Positions 34,836-45,178 of a DNA stretch of 64,000 nt are shown here, one piece after another. The DNA lies in contig NZ_FNHZ01000009.1 in NCBI RefSeq assembly GCF_900103815.1, forward strand, positions 1 through 64,000, in the 5' to 3' direction. The position numbers were made by a program, and so were the translations under genes. Every line of letters begins with the position of its first letter. Positions within the stretch are counted from its first letter, which is position 1. Under the pieces are notes generated by a model. It was not told the DNA's origin, ran no database searches, and saw only the letters and a list, made by a program, of their open reading frames with translations. The DNA is from Lachnospira pectinoschiza. Lineage in GTDB: Bacteria > Bacillota > Clostridia > Lachnospirales > Lachnospiraceae.

Positions 34836-36545
34836 CTAGCTCTGCTCATGCTGCTTTCTCTTCATATCATACATCAACTGATCTGCAACCATGTAGACGG
34901 TATGAGGAGATGAATTTTCCAAATTATTCTTAAAGGCATAACCATAGGCAAAGCTGTGTCTGATTCCCTTTTCATTGTTCTCATCAAGACTTGAGTAGCT
35001 CTCCTCAAGATTTATAAGACGTTTTTTTAAATCCACTTCCTTAATAGAATCAATATAAATAAGGAATTCGTCGCCACCCATACGAGTGCAGACCCCAACG
35101 TCTTCAAAATTTTCAGAAAGACAGTTGGCGAAGTCCTTAATAAGACGGTCCCCTTCTGTATGTCCATAAGTATCATTTACAGATTTAAGGCCGTTAATAT
35201 CAATACTGATGATGCAGTAGTTGCTAGTAGAATTAACATAACGCTTCATAAAATAATCACTAACGGCGCGGTTTGGAAGCTTAGTTAAAACATCAACATA
35301 GGCCATTTCCTTAAGCTTGTTATACTGCTGAACTCTAGCAAGACCTTCTGTGGAGAAGATAATGTAGTTAAAGATAACAGTGCCTATATAAATAGAAATA
35401 CCTGTAGGCAGAGTTATATTTTTAATAATCAAAATTATGTCTTCAGAAAAAATGTGTAGGCTAACCGTTGCAATTTCAATAATTCCGCACAAAGCAAAAC
35501 AGAATAAACCATAGAGCTGCAATCTGTTAGAGGCACTCTTAAAGGTTCTAGTTTTGTGAATCGTCTTAATATCTGTAACAAGATAACTTGTAAGAATTAA
35601 GAAAGTGATTAGGGCAGTGATAAAGAAGATGCCCCTGGACTCGTTAAAGTACACAGTCCTATTAAGATGCAACATCACAAGTTCAATTGGTATGAAAATG
35701 TTAATAAAACTGACGGCTGAAAAAATCAGCTTATTTTTTGTTGGATGCACTGTGTCAATTATTAAATATGTAATTGGTAAAATCAAAAACATAGTTATAT
35801 AAGACATGAAAGTTGTGTTTCTAGATTCGTAGAAGAAATCTAGAAGTCCGTAATAACTAAGAAGCCAAATACCAATGTCTAGGCAGAAAAGGCCAGTTAA
35901 GATTTCTATCTTGGAATTTTTGGAAACACCTATAAACATAAGTGAAATAAATAGGAAGGAAATTCCAAAAACCACAGCAAATAAACCTATACAAAGAGCA
36001 TAAATATGGTCATTAATATAGGAATTAATCTGGTTGTGATAAGATGAAAGTGAAGGCATTGATATAGGTAGAGCCTCAGTGTCAGAATTAACGTAAATAG
36101 TAATGGTTAACTCGTAATTTTCATAATCCTCAGGCAAGTTAATTAGGTGATAATCGCAGCCTACAAAGTCAGAATCTTGATATCTATCATAGTCATAAGA
36201 ATAGATATCAAGGCTTGTGCCATCCTTAAGGTTAGTTAAACTAACGATAAAAGCAGAATATTTACTTGTAAAAAAGAGACATGGAAAATCTACATTAACA
36301 TCCGCTAAATTAGTAGTAAGGCTAATTACGTCCTTTTTTATAAAGCCATTAGCAGTTAAATCGTTAATGTTTTTAAAATTTATGTCTGTATAAGTTTTAT
36401 CATTATAATTTACAGTCCATGGACTATCTAAATAGCAAGTAATACCAAGAGGTTTGTAAGATAGAGAGTATGAAACTGCAAACAGAATTGTTAGTAGTAA
36501 AAATGCAGCTACTGCTATAGAAAGATAATTTTTCTTATTAAGCAT
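34836..36545 (-). CDS. Membrane diguanylate cyclase (GGDEF)
   Basis: A 569-residue protein: N-terminal membrane helix, an extracytoplasmic beta-rich sensor region (about 30-180), seven membrane helices (about 185-390), and a cytoplasmic GGDEF domain with MGGDEF at 490-494, so catalysis to c-di-GMP is expected. No RxxD inhibitory site lies five residues before GGDEF. The layout resembles 7TMR-DISM sensors. The start at 36545 overlaps the upstream gene's stop (ATGCTTAA) with AAGGAGAG before it, so the two cyclases are coupled. A 24-bp longer start is possible. Confidence 0.88.
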   Translation of the reverse strand: MLNKKNYLSIAVAAFLLLTILFAVSYSLSYKPLGITCYLDSPWTVNYNDKTYTDINFKNINDLTANGFIKKDVISLTTNLADVNVDFPCLFFTSKYSAFIVSLTNLKDGTSLDIYSYDYDRYQDSDFVGCDYHLINLPEDYENYELTITIYVNSDTEALPISMPSLSSYHNQINSYINDHIYALCIGLFAVVFGISFLFISLMFIGVSKNSKIEILTGLFCLDIGIWLLSYYGLLDFFYESRNTTFMSYITMFLILPITYLIIDTVHPTKNKLIFSAVSFINIFIPIELVMLHLNRTVYFNESRGIFFITALITFLILTSYLVTDIKTIHKTRTFKSASNRLQLYGLFCFALCGIIEIATVSLHIFSEDIILIIKNITLPTGISIYIGTVIFNYIIFSTEGLARVQQYNKLKEMAYVDVLTKLPNRAVSDYFMKRYVNSTSNYCIISIDINGLKSVNDTYGHTEGDRLIKDFANCLSENFEDVGVCTRMGGDEFLIYIDSIKEVDLKKRLINLEESYSSLDENNEKGIRHSFAYGYAFKNNLENSSPHTVYMVADQLMYDMKRKQHEQS

Positions 36546-38292
36546 TTTCAATCTCTCCTTCTTTATCATAATTTAGATGGTGTTCCTGCTTCATATCATA
36601 CATACGCTTATCTGCAAGCATGTAAACCTCGTGGGAACCAATATTTTTATCCTTTGATTTGTGAATTGCAAAACCATAGGAAGCTTTGTAAGTAAACTCA
36701 TCACTAGCTTCACTTTCCTTGATTAGGGCAGTTTCAAATTTGGATAAAAGAGAACTACATTCCCATTCGTCGGCGTCTTTTAGGGCTATTAAAAATTCAT
36801 CTCCGCCGATTCTTGCAGAAATGGTTGAGTTAATAAACACCTCATCTATTATACGGGCAAAGTTAGATATATAGCGGTCTCCACAGGTGTGCCCGTAATT
36901 GTCATTTATTAATTTTAATTGGTCAAGGTCAATACTAATAATTGCGTAGTTTGCATTGGTCTTTTCAAGATTTTCCAAAACTTTCTCGCTTAAGGCTCTG
37001 TTAGCTAGTGAAGTTAACTCATCGGTATAAGCTATATTTTCAAGCTTAGAAAAAAGGGCCTTTGAATTGTAGTGATCGATGTTATGGAAAAAGAAGTTAA
37101 GGAATAGTGACATAACAAATATAATCGCTCCAATAGTTAGCACAGATACGGAAAATCTGTCTCCAGTAGGAGAAAAATATTTCTGATAGTTAAAGATTAG
37201 AATCTCGTAAGTTGCTGTGGCAATGAAAATCATAAGGCCGATAGCAAGTACATCCCCTGAATAACTGTGGATGAAAGATCTATTTTCAATATTAATCTGT
37301 TTCTTTTTGTCTTTTTTCTTCCTTATTATGACAAGGATGAATTGGCAAAGGCTAGCAAAACCCTCAATCATAGCAAGAAGGTGGAATATGCTAACAAAAT
37401 TGCAAATGTGACAAATATTAGTGTAGTGTAAAATTAAAAAAATTGTTGGCAAGATAACATTTACAGCCAAAAAGAAGCGGGTAACCACTGTGTTAAAACC
37501 GATATTATCAGTAATAATAAAGCCAATGATAGCCGCTGGCATGTAAAGTAAAGTAATGTATTCTAGCACTGTTCCAAGACGCAGTCGGTCAGAAATTAGA
37601 ATAATAACGTCGTTGTAGCCAAGAATATAAGCTCCTAAAAGAAAGGAAATTATGGAGCTGAAAATTATACTGTAATCCTTGTGGCTTGAACTTATTAGAT
37701 AAGTAGAAAGCACCAAAAGCACAAGAGCAAAGATACATAAGAAAAATCCTATAATAAATGGAATCTTATGTACCTGAATGTATTTGTTATAGACATCTGA
37801 AATGTTTCCTACATAGACGTTTGAAAAGCTTGAAAATGCGCTATTCTCTGTACCTGTGATAACTATGCTTATAGTTTTACCGCTATCTGAACTTGATAAA
37901 GGTACATAGTGGTAGCTTTTATTAACCATAAGTCCTTTATCCTCAGTATTATGGCCATAACTATAGATAAGCTCGCCATCTAAATAAACGTCAGCTGTAG
38001 AAAGTATAGTCTTAAAAGAGATGCAAGGCGACACAATCTCGCTTACATCTGGAATTGTTGTGGTAATTGTAACGGAATCGTGCTTATTTACTAGACCGAT
38101 GCTAGCCTTAAAAAGGCTCTCAATCTCTCGACTCTCCCCATTTTCTGTGACTGTCCATCCACTATCAATATTATAGAATGGAAAAACATTTTTAATATCG
38201 TATTTATTAGAACCAAGCTTTATAATACAAAGCATGTATATAATAATAATTGCTCCTGCAATTAAGTATTTCCCTATATGTTTAAAGTTCAT
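36538..38292 (-). CDS. Membrane diguanylate cyclase (GGDEF), paralogue
   Basis: A 584-residue paralogue of the downstream gene with the same plan: signal-anchor helix, jelly-roll-like extracellular domain (CISFKTILSTADVYLDGEL), seven membrane helices (about 175-400) and a GGDEF domain with IGGDEF at 496-500. No RxxD I-site is visible. Tandem paralogues with differing sensor domains suggest two ligands feeding one c-di-GMP pool. It is transcribed away from the REC-GGDEF gene at 38502. Confidence 0.88.
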   Translation of the reverse strand: MNFKHIGKYLIAGAIIIIYMLCIIKLGSNKYDIKNVFPFYNIDSGWTVTENGESREIESLFKASIGLVNKHDSVTITTTIPDVSEIVSPCISFKTILSTADVYLDGELIYSYGHNTEDKGLMVNKSYHYVPLSSSDSGKTISIVITGTENSAFSSFSNVYVGNISDVYNKYIQVHKIPFIIGFFLCIFALVLLVLSTYLISSSHKDYSIIFSSIISFLLGAYILGYNDVIILISDRLRLGTVLEYITLLYMPAAIIGFIITDNIGFNTVVTRFFLAVNVILPTIFLILHYTNICHICNFVSIFHLLAMIEGFASLCQFILVIIRKKKDKKKQINIENRSFIHSYSGDVLAIGLMIFIATATYEILIFNYQKYFSPTGDRFSVSVLTIGAIIFVMSLFLNFFFHNIDHYNSKALFSKLENIAYTDELTSLANRALSEKVLENLEKTNANYAIISIDLDQLKLINDNYGHTCGDRYISNFARIIDEVFINSTISARIGGDEFLIALKDADEWECSSLLSKFETALIKESEASDEFTYKASYGFAIHKSKDKNIGSHEVYMLADKRMYDMKQEHHLNYDKEGEIENA

Positions 38293-38501
38293 AACTTTCT
38301 ATCCCCATAATAATAAAAATTATTACTGTTGTTTGTAAAATTGTTATATAAAAATATACCATAAATTTAGGGAGTTCATCAAGATTATTAATTAATAAGA
38401 TACATTACTTTTAAGATACAAAAAAATGTGTTAATATATATTTGTTAAGTAATAGGGAAAGTACAGTTATCATAGCTATTGGGGCAGGAGGATGTTAGTC
38501 A

Positions 38502-39863
38502 ATGAAGAAGATATTATTAGTTGATGATGACGAGGAAGATATTGAAGCATTAGAAGAAATACTTGGGGATGATTACGAAATAGTTGTTGCAGAAGTAAGC
38601 CATGATGCTATTAGATTAGCGGAGGAGATAGATTTTGATTTACTATTAATTGACGTTTATTTACCGGGCATTGATGGCTTTGATACAGTGCGCGTAATTC
38701 AGGCAAGCAAGGACAAGATGAATGTTCCTTTTATATTCCTAACAAGTGAGAGAGATTACGCCATTGAACTAGAATGTTTGGAAATTGGCGCAGAGGGAGT
38801 AATTAGCAAGCCCTACAGTGCTAGTTTGATTTTAAATAAGGTAAAAAAAGTCATTGAGGACTTTAAATATAGAAAAGGCCTTGAAAATAAGGTTGAGAAA
38901 AACGAAGAGACAATAGAGCAGGTAGTTAACGATTCCAAGATTGATTACCTAACGGGCATCTATAATAGAAGTGGTGGGGTTGAGCTTTGGATTGAAAAAT
39001 GTCACGAATACGAGCAGATGACCATTTTCATGATGGATATTGATAATTTCAAGCAGATAAATGACACCTATGGCCATGTTGCAGGAGATGAGGCCCTTCG
39101 TGCCCTAGGTAAAATTATCTCTGAGAATATTAATAAGGAAGACCTTGCCATTAGAGTTGGTGGAGATGAATTTATTATCTGCGTAATGTCTTTTTTATCT
39201 GAGAAAAAAATTAAGAATTTAGCCGGAAAAATTAATAAAAAAGCTATTGAGAAATTCAATGAATTAGGTTATCGTGATATTGCTACTATATCCTGCGGTG
39301 TGGTTAGATATCCCGATGATGGAACGGTAGTTGAAGAGCTCTATAGAAAGGCAGATAAGGCCCTTTACACAGTTAAGTTAAATGGTAAGAATGGAACTCA
39401 TTTATATGATGAGTTTTTAGATGAGACTTCAAGAGAAGGTAACGTGGAATTGAAAAATGTTATCTATACCATTGAAGGTCATCTAGATACGAGGGATGGT
39501 GCTTTTCAGGTTGAATATAATGATTTTAAGAAGATATATAATTTTGTTCGCAGATATTTAAAAAGATATCCAGGAAACGCCAAGATGGTGGTATTTACCC
39601 TTGGTAGAAATCAGATTATTGAATTGGATACTTTAAAAAAGGCTATGAATTCCCTAGAAGCAGCTGTAAGCGACGCCCTAAGAAATTCGGATGTCTCAAC
39701 AAAATACAATAGCTCCCAGTACGTGGTTTTGCTTATGAATGTCAAGGACGAGGACATTGATAAGGTAGTTTCCCGTGTGGAAAAGATCTATGAAAGATAC
39801 TTAATGGGAGAATCCATAGAGCTTTCTTACGAAGTAAAAGACATGCAAGAAAGAGAAGAATAG
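38502..39863 (+). CDS. Response regulator with REC-GGDEF and a degenerate second GGDEF-like domain
   Basis: A 453-residue soluble protein. REC domain (about 1-120): LLVDDDEED acid patch, phospho-acceptor D51 in LLLIDVYLPG, Lys in ISKPYS. GGDEF domain (about 150-315) with VGGDEF at 220-224, active by motif, again with no RxxD I-site. The last 130 residues resemble a worn GGDEF fold in which the motif position reads YNSSQYVVLL, so it is probably regulatory or dimerising. GGCAGGAGGATG precedes the ATG. It heads a compact gene run through 47 kb and is divergent from two membrane cyclases. Confidence 0.9.
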   Translation: MKKILLVDDDEEDIEALEEILGDDYEIVVAEVSHDAIRLAEEIDFDLLLIDVYLPGIDGFDTVRVIQASKDKMNVPFIFLTSERDYAIELECLEIGAEGVISKPYSASLILNKVKKVIEDFKYRKGLENKVEKNEETIEQVVNDSKIDYLTGIYNRSGGVELWIEKCHEYEQMTIFMMDIDNFKQINDTYGHVAGDEALRALGKIISENINKEDLAIRVGGDEFIICVMSFLSEKKIKNLAGKINKKAIEKFNELGYRDIATISCGVVRYPDDGTVVEELYRKADKALYTVKLNGKNGTHLYDEFLDETSREGNVELKNVIYTIEGHLDTRDGAFQVEYNDFKKIYNFVRRYLKRYPGNAKMVVFTLGRNQIIELDTLKKAMNSLEAAVSDALRNSDVSTKYNSSQYVVLLMNVKDEDIDKVVSRVEKIYERYLMGESIELSYEVKDMQEREE

Positions 39864-39866
39864 AGA

Positions 39867-40913
39867 ATGGTGTTTGAGTACAGTGTTTCAATAGATTATT
39901 ACGATTATAGATTTTTATGCGCATACGATTATGTGCTAACTAAGGATTTAAAGCCTATTGATTTAGGCGAGAGAACAATTACAGAATATATGAAGGATAA
40001 TAAGCTTGCTATAGGGGATGTGGGTATTAGATTACTGCGCCTCTTTGGCGAGCTTAATTTAGTTTATTTACCTAATGAGATAGAGGGCTTTAAGGTTCTT
40101 GTTTTAGGAAAATATGCCTTTGCTCCGAAACAAAAACTAATAGATATAGACGATTACGACACAGATTTATCCCTGATTTCAGGGGACATCCTTGAGGAAT
40201 TATATCTTAATGAAAATCTTGTCAAAATCGAGAGTTTTGCGCTCTACAATTGTCGTAGTCTAAAGTTTATGGAAATGAGTAAAGCCCTTAACCTAGTAGA
40301 CGGAGATGCCTTTATGAACTGTAATAAATTGTCAAAGATTAATTTAAAGGCAGAAATTAAGGATGCTACAGGAATAAGAAATGTCCTAGCCCAGTATAAG
40401 CAGGGCCTACTTGTAACCTTTAAGGAGCCAGATAAATTAGAAACTACTAATAAGTTAGATAACGTCCTTGCAAGATTCTATTTTCCTGAATATTCAGAGA
40501 GTTATGAAGAAATTGGACCTGCCCATATCTTTGCCTTTAACGTGGATGGTGAAGGCTACAGGGCGAGACAACAATTTTCCAATGGAGTTTTAATAATTAA
40601 TGGCTATGATGAGACCTTTAGTAAGGCAGTAAGCGTGGAAGCTGTTAATACCCTAGCCCTAATGGCAATTTATAGACTGCTTTATCCTGTGGATTTATCA
40701 AAGGCAAACAAAGAGATGTACTATGATTTCATTGCAGATAATAAGGCGGAAATCCTAAAGGAAGTCATAAGAAAGCAGGATATGGAGAGCTTAGAATTTT
40801 TGTTAAAAATGGACATAATAAATAATGAAGATAAGATGCTAGCCTTAAGAGAAGCCACAAAGTATCAGTGGTTAGAGGCTTCAGCAAAGATTATAAATTT
40901 TAGAGGAGAATGA
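39867..40913 (+). CDS. Cytoplasmic protein with BspA-type leucine-rich repeats
   Basis: A 348-residue protein with no signal peptide or membrane segment. Residues about 60-165 contain BspA-like (LRR_5) repeats, for example LEELYLNENLVKIESFALYN and SLKFMEMSKALNLVDGDAFM. The C-terminal half is helical and unrecognised. The start is 3 bp after the REC-GGDEF stop and its stop is 1 bp before the next gene, so it is tightly co-transcribed. It probably serves as a protein-interaction scaffold for the neighbouring ATPase/VWA pair (inference). Confidence 0.72.
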   Translation: MVFEYSVSIDYYDYRFLCAYDYVLTKDLKPIDLGERTITEYMKDNKLAIGDVGIRLLRLFGELNLVYLPNEIEGFKVLVLGKYAFAPKQKLIDIDDYDTDLSLISGDILEELYLNENLVKIESFALYNCRSLKFMEMSKALNLVDGDAFMNCNKLSKINLKAEIKDATGIRNVLAQYKQGLLVTFKEPDKLETTNKLDNVLARFYFPEYSESYEEIGPAHIFAFNVDGEGYRARQQFSNGVLIINGYDETFSKAVSVEAVNTLALMAIYRLLYPVDLSKANKEMYYDFIADNKAEILKEVIRKQDMESLEFLLKMDIINNEDKMLALREATKYQWLEASAKIINFRGE

Positions 40914-40914
40914 G

Positions 40915-42261
40915 ATGGATGAAGAGTTTAAGCTTAAAAATGAGTCTCAAAGCCAATGGGAAGCCAGAATGGGCAAGGAGATTTTATCATTTTTAAGAGA
41001 CGAGATATATAAAGATTTACGATTTATGGATGTGGCCCTTTCAGCCCTAACTTTTGTGGAGAGGGAAGGTATGCAGATGTTTGCCACAGATGGCAGAATG
41101 CTTTACTTTGGGCCAGAACACACTATAGAGATTTTTAAAAAGAACGAGCGCTTTTTAGAGAGAGCTTATTTACACAGTATTTTGCACTGTATTTATGGGC
41201 ATTTGTGGATAAGACAGGATAGAAGAGAAGATTTGTGGAATCTTGCCTGCGATATTGCCGTGGAGCAGGTTATTGATAGCCTTAATAAGCCTTGCACCAA
41301 GAGAATTCTCACCCTTTTAAGAAAGCAGGTCTATGAGAGATTGAAGAATCTAAACATAGTTTCCGCCTCTCAGATTTACGAGCTTTTATATGAGGATAGC
41401 AAGAATTTCGACCCAGAAGAGTATATAAAATGGTATCAGAAATTAGCTAGGGAATTTGTCACAGACGATCACAGCTTCTGGCCTAAAAAGGACAATAAGC
41501 AAATGTCTCAAAGAGAGAACGACACCTATAAGGACTGGCAGAAAAGAGCTAAGGAGATTTCTCATAACAAGTCCTTTTCAAATAGTGACGATGGAGGAGA
41601 TATTGCATCCATCAATCTAGCGGTGGAGGCAAGACGTGGGGCAAGCTATAGAGATTTCCTAATTAAATTTAGCTCCCTTCATGAAGAGCTAAAGACTAAC
41701 CCAGACGAGTTTGACCTAGCCTTTTATAGCTACGGACTTCGTCTTTATGAAAATATACCTCTTATTGAACCCCTTGAAACTAAGGAGTCTAATAAGATCA
41801 GAGATTTTATTATTGCAATTGATACTAGTTATTCTACTTCTGGACAGTTAGTCAAAAATTTTCTAAAAAAGACTTTAGAAATTTTAGGACAAAGCGAGAA
41901 TTTCTTTAAGAATGCAAGAGTTAGAATAATACAGGCAGATGATTTGGTAAGAGATGATATAATTATTAATGGAGATTATAATATAGAAAAACTATTCTCA
42001 GATTTCCAAGTTAAAGGTGGCGGAAACACTGATTTTAGGCCAACATTTACTTATATAAATAATCTAATTAAGACGGGAGAAATAACTAGTCCTGACGGAG
42101 TGATTTATTTTACGGATGGAAGAGGCATTTTCCCACAGACAAAGCCAGAATATAAGACTGCTTTTGTATTCCTTGAAGGATATGAAGGAAAAGAGGAAAT
42201 AAAGGTTCCGGCTTGGGTTTACAAAGAGATAATTCATAAATCTACCCTAGAGCAGGAATAA
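40915..42261 (+). CDS. DUF2201-like putative metallopeptidase with C-terminal VWA-like domain
   Basis: A 448-residue soluble protein. The N-terminal half carries the putative metal-binding helix HSILHCIYGH (H87, H91, H96), as in the DUF2201 N-terminal domain. The C-terminal half has a VWA-like fold with a MIDAS-like start FIIAIDTSYSTSG and later GGGNTDFRPTF and IYFTDGRG. Such proteins pair with MoxR-type AAA ATPases; that partner lies two genes downstream. The start is 1 bp after the LRR gene, with GAGGAGAATG overlap. Peptidase activity is unproven for the family. Confidence 0.82.
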   Translation: MDEEFKLKNESQSQWEARMGKEILSFLRDEIYKDLRFMDVALSALTFVEREGMQMFATDGRMLYFGPEHTIEIFKKNERFLERAYLHSILHCIYGHLWIRQDRREDLWNLACDIAVEQVIDSLNKPCTKRILTLLRKQVYERLKNLNIVSASQIYELLYEDSKNFDPEEYIKWYQKLAREFVTDDHSFWPKKDNKQMSQRENDTYKDWQKRAKEISHNKSFSNSDDGGDIASINLAVEARRGASYRDFLIKFSSLHEELKTNPDEFDLAFYSYGLRLYENIPLIEPLETKESNKIRDFIIAIDTSYSTSGQLVKNFLKKTLEILGQSENFFKNARVRIIQADDLVRDDIIINGDYNIEKLFSDFQVKGGGNTDFRPTFTYINNLIKTGEITSPDGVIYFTDGRGIFPQTKPEYKTAFVFLEGYEGKEEIKVPAWVYKEIIHKSTLEQE

Positions 42262-42371
42262 AGCTTATATTTAAGTGTAAAAAACGTTTTAAAACACTTT
42301 AAAACACAAAACATAAAACACATTTATAGAGATAGCAAGTGAGGATATGCTATTAAGAAAGGAAAAGGAAA

Positions 42372-43865
42372 ATGGACAATTTAAAATTTTTACTGGGAAA
42401 ACTAAAAGAAGCAGAGGAGTATGAGCACGCTAGTAAAATCATAGAGTTTGATATGGAAACAAAGACACCAGCTAAGGGCCTTAAAGCTCAGGGTGAGCTA
42501 CAGAGTTTACTTGCTAATAAAGCTTATGAGATTACTCATAGCAAGGAATTTGTGGACTGCGTAGTGGCCCTACATAAAGAGCTAGATAGCCTAGAAACTG
42601 AGGCGAAGGTTTTGGTTAGCAAGCTCTACAAGGACATTGAAAGAAACAAGAATATAAGCCCAGAGCTTAATCTCGAATTTTCAAATATAGAAAACGAAGC
42701 CTTCGCAAATTGGGTGGAGGCAAAAAAGGATGCAGATTTCACAAAATTTGCACCAAGTCTTGCTAAGATAAAGGACATGGAATTCAAAAAGATAGCTTTA
42801 AACGAGTCGGCAGTGGATGTGGCTTATGATAACTTACTTGATATCTATGAGCCAGGTATGACAAGCGCCAAGCTTGATGAGCTTTTTGGAGAGTGTAAGG
42901 AAAGCCTTATTCCTTTACTTGAAAAGATAAAGGCCGCTAAAAAGCCTATTAGAACTGACTTTACCACTAGAAAGGTAAAGGATTATCAACAGGAAGAATT
43001 CATGAAGTTCTTACTTGAAACTCTAGGCTTTGACTTTAATAGGGGCACTTATGCCCTTTCAGAGCACCCATTTACTGAACTTGTGGGCCGAAATGACGAA
43101 AGGGTAACAACACATTTTTATGAGGATAATCTCTTCTCAAGTATGTATTCTGTAATTCATGAGTGTGGCCATGCCCTCTTTGATTTAAGCACACCAGATA
43201 AGGACTGGGACTACTATTTATTCGACTATAAGAGCATGGGTCAGCACGAATCAGTTTCAAGATTTTATGAAAATATTATCGGTAGATCCGAAAACTTCAT
43301 TGCTGCCATTTATGATAGAATGCAGGACATTTTCCCAGAGGCGTTAAAGGGCGTTTCAAAGACAGAAATTTTTGACTATGTAAATCAAGTACAGCCTAGT
43401 CTTGTAAGAACTGAGGCAGACGAATTTACATATACTTTCCACATAATTATTCGTTATGAAATCGAGAAGGAAATTATGGAGGGAAAGCTTGATATTGCTG
43501 ATGTTCCAAAGGCTTGGGCAAAGAAGTATAAGAGCTATCTTGGAGTTACTCCAACTAATGATACCCTTGGCTGTTTACAGGATGTTCACTGGACTTCTGG
43601 TTTTGGATATTTCCCAACTTATGCCCTTGGTAACTTCTACAACAGCATGTATTACAACAAGATGAAGGAAGAGATTGATGTGGCAGATGCAATTAGAACA
43701 GGCCACATGGATACAATTAATAAGTGGATGTTTGAAAATGTATGGAAAGACGCAGACAAACTCGATTCTAGCGATTGGATCAAGCAGATTACAGCTAGAG
43801 AATTAACTTCAAAGGACTTCTTAGAATACATTGAAAATAAATATGGAATGTTATATGGCTTATAA
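42372..43865 (+). CDS. Metallocarboxypeptidase, family M32
   Basis: A 497-residue cytoplasmic zinc carboxypeptidase. The zinc motif HECGH is at residues 263-267 within SVIHECGHALFDLS, with the downstream Glu in GQHESVSRFYEN. Later VRTEADEFTYTFHIIIRYEIE matches the M32 core, and the length is typical of the family (about 500). The 110-bp spacer before it contains repeated TTTAAAACAC and a small ATAGCA/TGCTAT hairpin and may hold a secondary promoter. It is embedded between the VWA-like gene and the MoxR-type ATPase, an unusual place for a housekeeping peptidase. Confidence 0.93.
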   Translation: MDNLKFLLGKLKEAEEYEHASKIIEFDMETKTPAKGLKAQGELQSLLANKAYEITHSKEFVDCVVALHKELDSLETEAKVLVSKLYKDIERNKNISPELNLEFSNIENEAFANWVEAKKDADFTKFAPSLAKIKDMEFKKIALNESAVDVAYDNLLDIYEPGMTSAKLDELFGECKESLIPLLEKIKAAKKPIRTDFTTRKVKDYQQEEFMKFLLETLGFDFNRGTYALSEHPFTELVGRNDERVTTHFYEDNLFSSMYSVIHECGHALFDLSTPDKDWDYYLFDYKSMGQHESVSRFYENIIGRSENFIAAIYDRMQDIFPEALKGVSKTEIFDYVNQVQPSLVRTEADEFTYTFHIIIRYEIEKEIMEGKLDIADVPKAWAKKYKSYLGVTPTNDTLGCLQDVHWTSGFGYFPTYALGNFYNSMYYNKMKEEIDVADAIRTGHMDTINKWMFENVWKDADKLDSSDWIKQITARELTSKDFLEYIENKYGMLYGL

Positions 43866-43889
43866 TTAGCCTATAGTTAGGAGAAAATT

Positions 43890-45164
43890 ATGAATATTTA
43901 TCAGGCAAAAGAAGAAATTGCCAATACAGTAAAGGCTTATTTTTTAAAGGATGAACAGGGAAATCCTAAGATTCCTGAACTTAGACAAAGACCAGTGTTA
44001 TTAATGGGCCCTCCAGGGGTTGGCAAGACTCAGATTATGCAGCAAATTAGCGAGGAGTTAAACATTGGCCTTGTTTCTTATACAATTACACATCACACAA
44101 GACAGTCAGCCGTAGGTCTACCTATTGTTTCAAAGAAGGTTTATGACGGCGTGGAAAGAGATGTTACAGAGTATACAATGTCTGAGATTATTTCAGGCAT
44201 TTACGAATACATGGAAAAGACAGGGCACAAGAAGGGAATTCTCTTTATCGATGAGATTAACTGTGTTTCTGAGACACTTATGCCTATGATGCTACAGTTT
44301 TTACAGGTTAAGACTTTTGGTAATCAAAAGCTTCCAAAAAACTGGATTATTGTAGCGGCTGGAAACCCTTCAGAATACAACAAGCAGGTTAGAGAACTTG
44401 ACGTTGTAACTCTTGATAGAGTTCGTTTAATCAATATAGAGCCTGACCTTGATGCTTGGAAAATCTATGCTATTAATCGCAAGGTTCACAGAAGTATACT
44501 AAGTTATTTGGATGTAAAAGCCGATAACTTCTATAAGGTCTACTCTGATGTAGACGGTTTAAAATTTGTTACAGCTAGAGGCTGGGAGGATTTAAGTACC
44601 CTTCTTTATAGCTATGAAGAGCTTGGAATTACTATTACTGAGGACATTATCTATGAATATTTAAGAGATAGAGAAGTGGCTGAGGATTTCCTAAGCTTCT
44701 ATGATCTTTACATGAAATATAGCAAAGATTATGAGATAGAACTTATATTAAAAGCTAGCGTTGATGCAGCGGTTTATGCTAGACTAAACAACGCAGAATA
44801 TGATGAGAAGTTAATTCTTATTAATCTGCTATTAGAAAGATTAGATAGAGATTTTAAAGAGGCCAATGAAAGTGCCGAAGAGCTTAAAAAAGCAAAGGAT
44901 TCAGGAGCAGATTATGATATGAGCTTAGAGCTTAAAGTGGGCGTTAGTTCAGAAATGGCAAGCTCTAACCTAGATAATACTATTCGTTTTATTAAGGAAG
45001 GCTTAGACGAGGGAAGTATGCTTATATTTATTACTAACCTTACACTTAGTGAAAATGCAGCAATATTCCTACTTAACAACCCTAATAAAAGCTACCTAGA
45101 ATATGCTGATAAGTTATTAATAAACTCTAAGAAGACAAAGATTCTAAAAGATTTGAACAAATAG
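43890..45164 (+). CDS. MoxR-type AAA+ ATPase
   Basis: A 424-residue AAA+ protein. Walker A GPPGVGKT at residues 40-47, Walker B ILFIDEIN (D121), sensor WIIVAAGNPSEYN and an arginine-finger-type LDRVRLI. The middle and C-terminal helical part is family-variable. MoxR ATPases act with VWA partners as chaperone-like activators; the DUF2201/VWA protein at 40915 is the obvious partner. The start is preceded by TAGGAG, 24 bp after the carboxypeptidase stop. Confidence 0.88.
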   Translation: MNIYQAKEEIANTVKAYFLKDEQGNPKIPELRQRPVLLMGPPGVGKTQIMQQISEELNIGLVSYTITHHTRQSAVGLPIVSKKVYDGVERDVTEYTMSEIISGIYEYMEKTGHKKGILFIDEINCVSETLMPMMLQFLQVKTFGNQKLPKNWIIVAAGNPSEYNKQVRELDVVTLDRVRLINIEPDLDAWKIYAINRKVHRSILSYLDVKADNFYKVYSDVDGLKFVTARGWEDLSTLLYSYEELGITITEDIIYEYLRDREVAEDFLSFYDLYMKYSKDYEIELILKASVDAAVYARLNNAEYDEKLILINLLLERLDRDFKEANESAEELKKAKDSGADYDMSLELKVGVSSEMASSNLDNTIRFIKEGLDEGSMLIFITNLTLSENAAIFLLNNPNKSYLEYADKLLINSKKTKILKDLNK

Positions 45165-45178
45165 AATGGGGTGAATTG

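Noticed and set aside
42280..42320. cre site before the M32 carboxypeptidase gene
   Set aside because: The AAAACGTTTT core is palindromic, but the flanks do not fit the cre consensus spacing; repeated TTTAAAACAC makes it low-complexity.
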